Positions 18,527 through 25,838 of a DNA stretch of 64,000 nucleotides are shown one piece after another. Made by a program: the position numbers and the translations under genes. The notes beneath the pieces were generated by a model, which made no database searches, had not been told where the DNA came from, and saw only the letters and a list, made by a program, of their open reading frames with translations. The DNA comes from Nocardia colli. GTDB lineage: Bacteria; Actinomycetota; Actinomycetes; Mycobacteriales; Mycobacteriaceae. The DNA is taken from the NCBI RefSeq assembly GCF_008704205.1, contig NZ_VXLC01000025.1:108913-172912 (forward strand). Direction: 5' to 3'. Position 1 is the stretch's first letter. The number at the start of each line of letters is the position of its first letter.

Positions 18527-19858
18527 CTAGCGGAAGTACGGATAGTCCTGCACCCAGTGGAATCCGCGGCTGCGCAAGGTGAAGCTGTTCAGATCCATGC
18601 GTTGCAGGGTGATCGTGACCGGATGGTCGTTCAGGTTTCCGCGGAGTAGCAACTGGTCGGCGGTGGGTCGTTCGGTGGACAGCATCGCGAAGGGTGTTGG
18701 GCGTCCGGAATTTTCGTCGGCTACGAGTTCAAGTTGTCCGTTGGGCAGGAAGTCGGCGCGCACGGGTACCAGTTCGCCGTTCATGCGTTGGTAGGTCGCC
18801 GCTTTCGGGTCGTCGAAAACTAGCCGCTGCCAACGGTTCTGGTCGGTGGTCAGCGGTGGCACCGATTGTCCGTCGAGGGTGAAGTCGCGTACGTCCCAGA
18901 TTCCGTACAGCTGGGACTTGGGACTGGCGGGGCCGTACTGGTCTTGCCAGACCACCCAGCGGTCATAGCCGCAACCCAGAGCGACCCAGATACCCAGGGC
19001 CACTTGAATCCACAGCGCGATGCGATTCTTCCGGCCGTCGGCGAACAGCGCGGATTGGGTCAGCGGCGCGCAGTCACGTTGCCGCACAAACACATCGACC
19101 AGGCGCCGCAGGTACGGGGCGAGCAGGACCACGCTGATCAGCAGCAGATGGGAGGCGAGCACCTTCTCGGGTATGTCGAACGTCAGGTTCGTCAGCAGAA
19201 CCTGAGCCATACTCGCCAGGCTCACCACCGCGCCCAGCACCGCGGTCCTGGGCACGAACAGCAGCAACCCGGCGACGACTTCCACTGCGCCGAGCGCCAT
19301 TTCGTACGGATAGGAGCTGCCGATCTGCAACCACAGCACCGACGCCGGACTGAAATCGCCGTACGGCTGCAACAACTGCGCCAGCGTCGGGCCGGGCATC
19401 TGGGTGGGGATCAGCTTGGCGAACCCGAACGACAACATCATTCCGCCCAGGCACAACCGCAGGAACAGCAGGAACCAAGCCAGCAGGCGGGGATGAGACG
19501 CACGGCGGTCCAAGGCCGTCCACACCGCGGTGACCACCACCGCGACAACCAGGAGGCAGAGCAGCAGCACCCACACAGCCGCCTGGTCGCCGGCTCCGGA
19601 ATCGTCGTGCTGCACCGCGTCGATCCCGAAGAACGTTCTGCCCACCCAGCCGGTCACGGGGTCGGTCATGGACATGTCCCACGGACTGACGTATCTGCGG
19701 ACCCAGCGGCCGAGGATGCCGAGCAGTGCGAACGGAATATAGGTGAGGAGCAGGCACCAGAGGCCGAGATAGACGAAACAGAATCGGAACGCACTCTGCG
19801 CCAACGGATTCCAGACAGCAGGCGTCGTGGTTCCGGCGGCAAGCGTATCCGTGATCAC
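18527..19858 (-). CDS. DoxX-like integral membrane protein with soluble C-terminal domain
   Basis: The chosen GTG at 19858 overlaps the TGA of the upstream M15 peptidase gene (GTGA), so the two are co-translated; the open frame upstream of it is unlikely to be coding. The 443-residue protein has about seven hydrophobic helices. The central four-helix part (LCLGGMMLSFGFAKLIPTQM onward, with EMALGAVEVVAGLLLFVP) has the pattern of DoxX/DoxD-type membrane proteins. Residues from about 310 form a polar domain of unknown type (for example GIWDVRDFTLDGQS). DoxX proteins are linked to redox or thiol stress in some actinobacteria; here the function is not known. Its pairing with a peptidoglycan peptidase suggests a cell-envelope role. 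Confidence 0.75.
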   Translation of the reverse strand: MITDTLAAGTTTPAVWNPLAQSAFRFCFVYLGLWCLLLTYIPFALLGILGRWVRRYVSPWDMSMTDPVTGWVGRTFFGIDAVQHDDSGAGDQAAVWVLLLCLLVVAVVVTAVWTALDRRASHPRLLAWFLLFLRLCLGGMMLSFGFAKLIPTQMPGPTLAQLLQPYGDFSPASVLWLQIGSSYPYEMALGAVEVVAGLLLFVPRTAVLGAVVSLASMAQVLLTNLTFDIPEKVLASHLLLISVVLLAPYLRRLVDVFVRQRDCAPLTQSALFADGRKNRIALWIQVALGIWVALGCGYDRWVVWQDQYGPASPKSQLYGIWDVRDFTLDGQSVPPLTTDQNRWQRLVFDDPKAATYQRMNGELVPVRADFLPNGQLELVADENSGRPTPFAMLSTERPTADQLLLRGNLNDHPVTITLQRMDLNSFTLRSRGFHWVQDYPYFR

Positions 19859-20472
19859 TGCTGCATCCTCGGGTCCTGCGTGGGGTCGGCATACCGGGCC
19901 GGGCAGCCGCGATGGTTGGCCTCGGGACGTAATTCGTAGTGCCAGGGTTCGTTGGCATAGATCTGGCATAACCCGTATTCGGCACCGTGACTGGACAACC
20001 ACGCCGCGGCCTCGGAGGGACCGATGTCGACCGCCTCCCCCGATACATGCGCAGACGTGTTCGGCGTGGCCACCCATCGGGCGGCCTCCCGCTCCGATCC
20101 GTACTTCGAGACCGCCGCGCGCAGTAGCTGCTGCTGGTACTCCGGCGAGCGCCAGCCACTGTTGACGACGAACTCGAGCCCGTCGTCCGCCGCATCCGTC
20201 GCCGCTCGGCGCAGCGCATCGAGCAGATCGGGGTCGAGGTTGGCCACGGACGGAACTCCGTCATCGAAGACCGTCACGCCGGCCGGGACCGCACCGTCGT
20301 CGACAAGCGGACCGGGCTCGTCGCCGAACCGCGCGACCAAGGAGGATAGCGAGGGCGACGACTGGTAGACAACGACGCCGACGAGCGTCGCGCTGACAAC
20401 TACGACGGCAGCAAGGACACTCGACCGCAGCCGGCGAGTCGCTGTTTCGCTGTGATTCATGCTTTCAGTCAA
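19855..20472 (-). CDS. M15-family D-alanyl-D-alanine carboxypeptidase (VanY-like), membrane anchored
   Basis: A 205-residue protein with one N-terminal helix (about 17-37) and an extracytoplasmic zinc peptidase domain. Motifs match the M15 family: SAHVSGEAVD (Ser140, His142, Gly145, Ala147, Asp149) and EPWHYEL (Glu175, His178). His142, Asp149 and His178 would hold zinc, with Glu175 as the catalytic base. The enzyme would trim the terminal D-Ala of peptidoglycan stems. The ATG at 20472 is used; a second Met five residues in is possible. It starts 77 bases from, and divergent to, a response regulator gene, so regulation by that two-component system is likely but not proven. Vancomycin-resistance ligase genes (vanHAX) are absent here. 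Confidence 0.85.
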   Translation of the reverse strand: MTESMNHSETATRRLRSSVLAAVVVVSATLVGVVVYQSSPSLSSLVARFGDEPGPLVDDGAVPAGVTVFDDGVPSVANLDPDLLDALRRAATDAADDGLEFVVNSGWRSPEYQQQLLRAAVSKYGSEREAARWVATPNTSAHVSGEAVDIGPSEAAAWLSSHGAEYGLCQIYANEPWHYELRPEANHRGCPARYADPTQDPRMQQ

Positions 20473-20524
20473 GGCAGCGCGGCGTTGCCGTCCTGTATGC
20501 GATTTTCGATACGCCGACGATATG

Positions 20525-20536
20525 TCCCAGCTGGGA
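20525..20536. promoter_or_regulatory. 12-base palindrome in the divergent promoter between peptidase and response regulator
   Basis: TCCCAGCTGGGA is a perfect palindrome 13 bases before the response regulator ATG. It overlaps the leader of that gene rather than a classical operator distance, so its role is uncertain. An imperfect GTAT/ATAC palindrome lies just upstream (about 20495-20512). Confidence 0.3.
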
Positions 20537-20549
20537 GAATCGAGGCCCT

Positions 20550-21233
20550 ATGCGTGTGCTGATCGTCGAGGACGAACCTTATCTGGCCGAAGCCATCCGC
20601 GACGGCCTGCGCTTGGACGCGATCGCGGCCGACATCGCCGGTGACGGCGACACCGCGCTGGAACTGCTGAGCATCAACGCCTATGACATCGCTGTTCTCG
20701 ACCGGGACATTCCCGGGCCGTCCGGCGACGAGATCGCCGAACACATCGTCGCCTCCGGCAGCGGCATGCCGATCCTGATGCTCACCGCCGCCGACCGGTT
20801 CGACGACAAGGCCACCGGGTTCGGGCTCGGCGCCGACGACTACCTCACGAAACCCTTCGACCTCCGGGAACTGGTGCTCCGGCTCAGGGCACTCGACCGA
20901 AGGCGCGCCAACAATCGGCCACCGGTGCGGGAGATCGCCGGCCTGCGGCTGGATCCGTTCCGCCGCGAGGTCTATCGCGACGGCCGCTATGTCGCGCTGA
21001 CCCGGAAGCAGTTCGCCGTGCTCGAAGTTCTGGTCGCGGCCGAAGGTGGCGTGATCAGCGCCGAAGAGCTGCTGGAGCGGGCGTGGGACGAGAACGCGGA
21101 TCCGTTCACCAACGCCGTGCGCATCACGGTCTCGGCGCTGCGCAAACGGCTCGGCGAACCCTGGGTCATCGCGACCGTGCCCGGCGCCGGGTACCGCATC
21201 GACACCGGACGTGCGGAAGGATCCGATGGATAG
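20550..21233 (+). CDS. OmpR/PhoB-family response regulator
   Basis: A 227-residue two-domain regulator. The receiver domain has the acidic pair Glu7-Asp8, phosphoacceptor Asp51 (IAVLDRDIPG), the Thr of LMLTAAD and the Lys of DDYLTKPFDLREL. The C-terminal winged-helix DNA-binding domain shows LTRKQFAVLEVLVAAEGGV, NAVRITVSALRKRL and the closing GAGYRI. GAGG precedes the ATG. It overlaps the sensor kinase gene by 8 bases. The kinase-regulator pair resembles actinobacterial VanR/VanS-type cell-wall systems, and the divergent peptidase supports that. The inducing signal is unknown. Confidence 0.93.
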   Translation: MRVLIVEDEPYLAEAIRDGLRLDAIAADIAGDGDTALELLSINAYDIAVLDRDIPGPSGDEIAEHIVASGSGMPILMLTAADRFDDKATGFGLGADDYLTKPFDLRELVLRLRALDRRRANNRPPVREIAGLRLDPFRREVYRDGRYVALTRKQFAVLEVLVAAEGGVISAEELLERAWDENADPFTNAVRITVSALRKRLGEPWVIATVPGAGYRIDTGRAEGSDG

Positions 21234-22338
21234 GCAGCCCGGGTTGAGCGTTCGGCTCAAACTCACCCTCAGCTACGCCGGGTTCATCACTCTGGTCGGC
21301 GGCTTGCTGTCGATCGCCGTGTGCGTGTTCTACCTGTGGTATCTGCCCGAGGGGTGGATCAATACCAGCGGCAATTTCTGGATCGACCGCTCCGCCCTGT
21401 TCCGCGCCTTCGCGCCGTTCGTGGCCACCGTGCTGGCATTTCTGCTGGTGATCGGCTTGGTGGGCGGATGGCTGCTGGCCGGTTGGATGCTCGCCCCGCT
21501 GACCCGCATCACCGCCGCCACCCGGATGGCGGCGAACGGCTCACTCTCGCACCGGATCCGGCTCCCGGGCCGCAGCGACGAGTTCCGCGAACTCGCCGAC
21601 GCCTTCGACACCATGCTCACCCGGCTCGAGGCGCACGTCACCGAGCAGCAGCGGTTCGCCGCCAACGCCTCGCACGAGCTGCGCACTCCGCTGGCGATCA
21701 CGCAGACGCTGCTCGACGTGGCCCGCAACGATCCGACCCACGATCCGGATGAACTCGCCGCCCGCCTGCACGCGGTCAACGCCAGGGCGATCGACCTCAC
21801 CGAGGCGTTGCTGCTGCTCAGCCGCGCCGACCGACGAGCGTTCACGCCCGAACACGTCGACCTGTCCCTGATCGCCGAAGAAGCCACCGAAACCCTGCTC
21901 CCCCTGGCGGAACGGCACGGCGTCACGCTCGAGACGTCCGGCGACATCACCCGCACCCTCGGCTCGCACGCCCTGCTGTTGCAGCTGACGATGAACCTCG
22001 TGCACAACGCGATCGTGCACAACCTGCCGGAGCGGGGCATCGCGTGGGTCATGACCAGTGCCTCCCCGGAAGCCGTGCTGCTCACGGTCGAGAACACCGG
22101 TGACACCCTCACTCCGCAACTGGTATCCACGCTGGTCGAGCCGTTTCAGCGCGGTACCGAACGCGTCCGCACCCATCACGCGGGTGTCGGGCTCGGCCTG
22201 GCCATCGTCGACAGCATCACCCGAGCCCACGGCGGCACGCTCACCCTCACGCCCCGCCCGGCGGGCGGGCTACGCGTGACGGTCCAGCTACCGGTGCCGC
22301 GAATCGCGGCCGAGCGAACTGGCATGATCGCGATGTGA
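21226..22338 (+). CDS. Sensor histidine kinase (VanS-like)
   Basis: The ATG at 21226 has AAGGA just upstream and lies inside the end of the response regulator gene. The 370 residues begin MDRQPGLSVRLKLTLSYAGF, with membrane helices at about 13-38 and 62-90 and a short extracytoplasmic loop. A HAMP domain and the dimerisation box NASHELRTPLAI with phosphorylated His150 follow. The catalytic domain shows the N box NLVHNAIVHN and the G box GVGLGLAIVDSI. The short loop suits detection of membrane or envelope stress. It should phosphorylate the adjoining regulator. The gene ends in a GTGA overlap with the luciferase-like oxidoreductase, making a three-gene operon. Confidence 0.93.
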   Translation: MDRQPGLSVRLKLTLSYAGFITLVGGLLSIAVCVFYLWYLPEGWINTSGNFWIDRSALFRAFAPFVATVLAFLLVIGLVGGWLLAGWMLAPLTRITAATRMAANGSLSHRIRLPGRSDEFRELADAFDTMLTRLEAHVTEQQRFAANASHELRTPLAITQTLLDVARNDPTHDPDELAARLHAVNARAIDLTEALLLLSRADRRAFTPEHVDLSLIAEEATETLLPLAERHGVTLETSGDITRTLGSHALLLQLTMNLVHNAIVHNLPERGIAWVMTSASPEAVLLTVENTGDTLTPQLVSTLVEPFQRGTERVRTHHAGVGLGLAIVDSITRAHGGTLTLTPRPAGGLRVTVQLPVPRIAAERTGMIAM

Positions 22339-23222
22339 GTTTACGCTTCGGTATTCAGTTGGCGCCGACCGCGACCGAGCTGCCGCAGTTGCGCGCGCTG
22401 GCCAAGGTCGCGGACCGGGAGGGCCTGGACCTGCTCGGCATCCAGGATCATCCGTACTCGGGCGGACTGGCCGACACGTTCGCCGTGATCGCCACCGTGC
22501 TGGCCGAAACCGAACGGCTGCGGGTGTTTCCGGATGTGGCCAGCCTCCCGTTGCGCGGGCCGGCGATGCTCGGCAAGCAGGCCGCGACGCTGGATCTGCT
22601 CAGCGGCGGCCGATTCGAACTCGCCTTGGGCGCGGGCGCGTTCTGGCCGGCGATCGGCGCCATGGGCGGCCCGGTGCGGTCGAATCCCGAAGCGCTGCAA
22701 GCACTCGAGGAAGCCACCGAGATCATCCGCGCCATGTGGCTGCCCGGGTCGAAGGCGAAAGTCCATGGCACGCACTACACCGTGCACGGCGTGCAGTCCG
22801 GTCCCGCGCCCGCACATCCGGTCGGGATCTGGTTCGGCAGCGTCGGTCCCAAGGCCAACGCCCTCACCGGCCGCATCGCCGACGGCTGGGCCGCCCCCAT
22901 CCCGCACTACCTGCCATACGAGAAATGGCAAGCGACACAAGACATCATCTCCGCCGCCGCCACCGACGCCGGCCGCAACCCGGCCGACATCACCCGCATG
23001 GCCCAGCTCGTCGGAACGATCACCGACACCCCGGGACCGGTCACCCTGCGCGGCGAAGAACCCATCCGCACCGACGCCCCCGGCTGGGCCGCCATCCTCG
23101 CCGACCTGGCCAACGAAACCGGCTTCGACACCTTCACCTACTGGCCCGAATCCCCCGACGACACCCAACTCCGCCGCTGGATCGGCGACGTAGTCCCCGC
23201 CACCCGAACCTTGTGCGCCTGA
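22335..23222 (+). CDS. LLM-class (luciferase-like) flavin-dependent oxidoreductase
   Basis: This 295-residue TIM-barrel protein starts at a GTG overlapping the kinase stop codon. Family features include LRFGIQLAP at the first strand, GLDLLGIQDHPY at the second, FELALGAGAFWPAIGAMGG with the flavin phosphate region, and GRIADGWAAP near residue 180. Enzymes of this group use reduced FMN or coenzyme F420; the actinobacterial context makes F420 plausible but not certain. Co-transcription with a cell-wall two-component system is odd for a metabolic enzyme and gives no hint to the substrate. Confidence 0.88.
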   Translation: MSLRFGIQLAPTATELPQLRALAKVADREGLDLLGIQDHPYSGGLADTFAVIATVLAETERLRVFPDVASLPLRGPAMLGKQAATLDLLSGGRFELALGAGAFWPAIGAMGGPVRSNPEALQALEEATEIIRAMWLPGSKAKVHGTHYTVHGVQSGPAPAHPVGIWFGSVGPKANALTGRIADGWAAPIPHYLPYEKWQATQDIISAAATDAGRNPADITRMAQLVGTITDTPGPVTLRGEEPIRTDAPGWAAILADLANETGFDTFTYWPESPDDTQLRRWIGDVVPATRTLCA

Positions 23223-23245
23223 AGGCATTCGAGGCCTGGCGGTCG

Positions 23246-24115
23246 TTAGCGTTGCTTCTCCTGGCTGGCCGCCCACGACGCCAACAGGGCTAGGCCGTCT
23301 GCGGTCGCCGTGCCGGCGGGTGCGGTGTAGACGTTCAGGAGCAGGCCGGGGTCGGCGGGCAACTCCATCGACTCGACGTCCAGGTCGAGCCGGCCCACGA
23401 CCGGATGGTGGATTCGTTTGCGTCCGGATCGGTGGAGCCGGACGTCCCGAGATGCCCAGCGCTGCCGAAATAGCTCACTGCGCGTTGATAATTCACCGAC
23501 CAGGGTGATGAGTTCCTCGTCGTGCGGATCGCGGCCGGCTTCCATGCGTAGCTTCGCGGCCACATCGCTGACGATTCGGTCGTAGTCGATGAAGAAAGTG
23601 CTTGCCGCCTCGGGATCCAGGTATACGAAACGCGCGGTGTTCGCGGGCCGTCGCGGGTCGGCGAACACCGGCGAATACAGCGCGCGGGCAAGGTGATTCG
23701 TGGCAAGCACGTCGAAACGGCCGCTGCAAATCCAGGCCGGCGCATCGGTGATGGCGTCGAGCACCTGCCGAAGCGCCGGACGCACCGTCGCGGCGGGTCG
23801 CCGGCGGCGGGCACCGCTGGGCGCCTTGGACTGTCGCGCAAGGTGGAACAGGTGATCGCGCTCGGCCTCGTCGAGTTGCAAGGCAGCGGCCAACGCGTCG
23901 AGCACCCCGTCGGACGCGCCGGAGAGGCTGCCGCGCTCCATTCGCACGTAGTAGTCGACCGATACTCCCGCCAGCAGCGCCACCTCTTCGCGACGCAGAC
24001 CTTTGACCCGGCGGTTGCCGCCGTAGGCGGGCAGTCCGGCCCGCTCGGGCGCGATCCGCGCGCGCCGCGAGCTCAGGAATTCCTTGATCTCGGTGCGCAG
24101 ATCGATCGTGGTCAT
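23246..24115 (-). CDS. XRE-family regulator with MmyB-like ligand-binding domain
   Basis: The 289-residue protein has an N-terminal helix-turn-helix (residues about 15-75, with RREEVALLAGVSVDYYVRME and GASDGVLDALAAALQL) typical of the actinobacterial MmyB-like group. The rest is the MmyB PAS-like domain (YSPVFADPRR, FIDYDRIVSDVAAKLRMEAG, FRQRWASRDVRLHRSGRKRI), thought to bind a fatty acid or hydrophobic ligand. These regulators usually sit next to a short-chain dehydrogenase or oxidoreductase that they control; here both neighbours are in other transcription units, so the target is unclear. It converges on the LLM gene with 23 bases between stops. Confidence 0.9.
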   Translation of the reverse strand: MTTIDLRTEIKEFLSSRRARIAPERAGLPAYGGNRRVKGLRREEVALLAGVSVDYYVRMERGSLSGASDGVLDALAAALQLDEAERDHLFHLARQSKAPSGARRRRPAATVRPALRQVLDAITDAPAWICSGRFDVLATNHLARALYSPVFADPRRPANTARFVYLDPEAASTFFIDYDRIVSDVAAKLRMEAGRDPHDEELITLVGELSTRSELFRQRWASRDVRLHRSGRKRIHHPVVGRLDLDVESMELPADPGLLLNVYTAPAGTATADGLALLASWAASQEKQR

Positions 24116-24210
24116 CCCTTCACCGTAGGCCCCGCCCGCAGGCGAAGGGAGGTCCTGCCGGTACCCCCGACGGCTACGCGCTGCCCCACTCGACGTGCAC
24201 CCACCGAGGC

Positions 24211-24783
24211 CTAGGCGACCTTCCAGGCGGCCTCGATCATCGGGAAGATCTCGTCCAAAGCGGTGTCCGGGTCGGAAGACTCGCGGGCCAGTGCGTAGGC
24301 ATCGATGACGAATCTGGCAATTGCCCGGCAGGATGCGCCGGTCGAGGGGTGGTTACGGTCGGCGGCGATGGCGGTGGCCAGTGATTCGGCGTAGCGCAGG
24401 CGCATCGACTGCTCGTATTGGCGCAGGTCGGGGGAATTGTTGATCATGCGCCAGAGGGGGGTGGCCTCGTCGGAGGCGCAGTGCCGGACGATGGCCTGGA
24501 TTTCGCGGCGCAGTGCCGGGATGAGCGGCTCGTCGGGCGAGCGGTCGGTGACGGCCTGGGTGAGGCGCCGGTCGAAGTTCTCTTCCTGCTCGAAGACCAG
24601 GGCCTCTTTCGAGGCGAAATGAGAGAAGAGGGTGGTCACGGCCACGTCTGCCTCGGCGGCCACGTCCCGGATGCCCACTGCGTCGTAGCCGCGTTCCAGG
24701 AACAGCCGCAGGGCGGTCTCGGCGATCTTCTGGCGGGTCGCGGCCTTCTTTCGCTCACGACGTCCGACGGTCGGCGCTGTCAT
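24211..24783 (-). CDS. TetR/AcrR-family transcriptional regulator
   Basis: This 190-residue protein has the standard TetR N terminus (TRQKIAETALRLFLERGYDA, then GIRDVAAEADVAVTTLFSHF at about residues 37-56) and a C-terminal helical domain. The N-terminal helix-turn-helix matches regulators of FMN- or quinone-type oxidoreductase genes. It is divergent from an oxidoreductase, CocE hydrolase and ABM operon, with two perfect inverted repeats in the 86-base gap. It probably represses that operon and itself. A TAGCAT hexamer 6 bases before the ATG suggests a leaderless message. The ligand is unknown. Confidence 0.9.
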   Translation of the reverse strand: MTAPTVGRRERKKAATRQKIAETALRLFLERGYDAVGIRDVAAEADVAVTTLFSHFASKEALVFEQEENFDRRLTQAVTDRSPDEPLIPALRREIQAIVRHCASDEATPLWRMINNSPDLRQYEQSMRLRYAESLATAIAADRNHPSTGASCRAIARFVIDAYALARESSDPDTALDEIFPMIEAAWKVA

Positions 24784-24794
24784 GAGCTGATGCT

Positions 24795-24854
24795 ATCAGG
24801 TATCAATCAGCACCTGATCCAAATAACTAACCGTTGCAAAACACTAACGGTTAG
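24795..24854. promoter_or_regulatory. Two perfect inverted repeats in the TetR/oxidoreductase divergent promoter (operators)
   Basis: Repeat A is ATCAGGT at 24795-24801 and ACCTGAT at 24812-24818, with a 10-base spacer. Repeat B is CTAACCGTT at 24827-24835 and AACGGTTAG at 24846-24854, again with a 10-base spacer. Within B the sequence TAACGGTTAGCGTTA is itself symmetric (TAACG/CGTTA). One repeat lies nearer each gene, suggesting separate control of both promoters by the same regulator or by two proteins. Confidence 0.65.
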
Positions 24855-24869
24855 CGTTATGTTCGAGGC

Positions 24870-25763
24870 ATGAAAGCAGTGCGCTTCGCCGAGTACGGCG
24901 GCCCGGATGTCCTGGAACTGGTTGACGTGGCCGAGCCCCACCCGGGCCCTGGTCAGATACGAATCGCCGTGCGTGCGGCGGGAGTGAATCCACACGATTG
25001 GCGGGTGCGCGAGGGCCAGTTCCAGCGGATAAACCCGATCCCATTGCCCGCGGGCGTCGGACAGGACGCGTCCGGAGTGGTGGACGAGGTCGGCATCGGG
25101 GTCACCGGCATCGCGATAGGCGACTCCGTGCTCGGCCGCGGTTCGAGCACCTACGCCGAGTTCGCCGTCCTCTCCTCCTGGACCCGCCTGCCCGACGGGT
25201 TGAGCTTCGCCGAAGCGGCCGGCTACCCGTCGGTGGTCGAGACCGCGCTGCGGATCATCCGGCTGGTCGGCGTTCGACCCGGGCAGACGCTGCTGGTCAG
25301 CGGCGCGGCCGGCGGTGTCGGCTCGGCGGTATTGCAGATCGCCCGCGACCGGGGCATCGCGGTGATCGGCACCGCCGGGCCCGCGAACCAGGACTACGTG
25401 CGCAGCCTCGGCGCCCGCGCCACCACCTATGGCCCGGGCTGGGTCGAGCGGGTCCGTGCGCTCGGCCAGGTCGACGCGGCGCTGGACCTGAACGGCGCGG
25501 GCGTGCTCCGCGGCCTCCTCGACCTGACCGGCGACCCGGACAAGGTGATCACCATCGCCGACCTGGAGGCGCCGATGCTCGGCATCCGCTTCGCCGGCGT
25601 GGGCGGCAACATGCCCGCGGCCCTCGCCGAAGCCGTCGACCTCATCACCCGCGAGAAGCTGCACATCCCGGTCGCCCAGTCCTATTCACTCGCCGAAGCG
25701 GCGGCGGCCCACGCGGACAGCCAGGCCGGACACACCCGCGGGCGCCGGGTCCTGCTCGTCTGA
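24870..25763 (+). CDS. Zinc-type/quinone-reductase-like NADP-dependent oxidoreductase
   Basis: This 297-residue medium-chain dehydrogenase/reductase starts MKAVRFAEYGGPDVLELVDV. It has the GroES-like domain (AAGVNPHDWRVREGQ) and the Rossmann motif LLVSGAAGGVGSAVLQIA near residues 137-154. It is of the zinc-independent quinone oxidoreductase type, without the catalytic Cys/His zinc set, and somewhat short. It would reduce a quinone, enone or aldehyde using NADPH. It is first in an operon (gaps of 75 and 28 bases) with a CocE hydrolase and an ABM monooxygenase. A TetR gene is divergent. The substrate is unknown. Confidence 0.88.
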   Translation: MKAVRFAEYGGPDVLELVDVAEPHPGPGQIRIAVRAAGVNPHDWRVREGQFQRINPIPLPAGVGQDASGVVDEVGIGVTGIAIGDSVLGRGSSTYAEFAVLSSWTRLPDGLSFAEAAGYPSVVETALRIIRLVGVRPGQTLLVSGAAGGVGSAVLQIARDRGIAVIGTAGPANQDYVRSLGARATTYGPGWVERVRALGQVDAALDLNGAGVLRGLLDLTGDPDKVITIADLEAPMLGIRFAGVGGNMPAALAEAVDLITREKLHIPVAQSYSLAEAAAAHADSQAGHTRGRRVLLV

Positions 25764-25838
25764 TCCGAATCATCCAGTCGCGCAGCTGGATTCGACGCGA
25801 CAATCCGGTTCACGATCGACTTCCCCAGGAGATCCACC

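Noticed and set aside
19855..22338. Vancomycin-resistance (van) cluster
   Set aside because: Only a VanY-like peptidase and a VanRS-like pair are present; no vanH, vanA/B-type ligase or vanX gene is visible.
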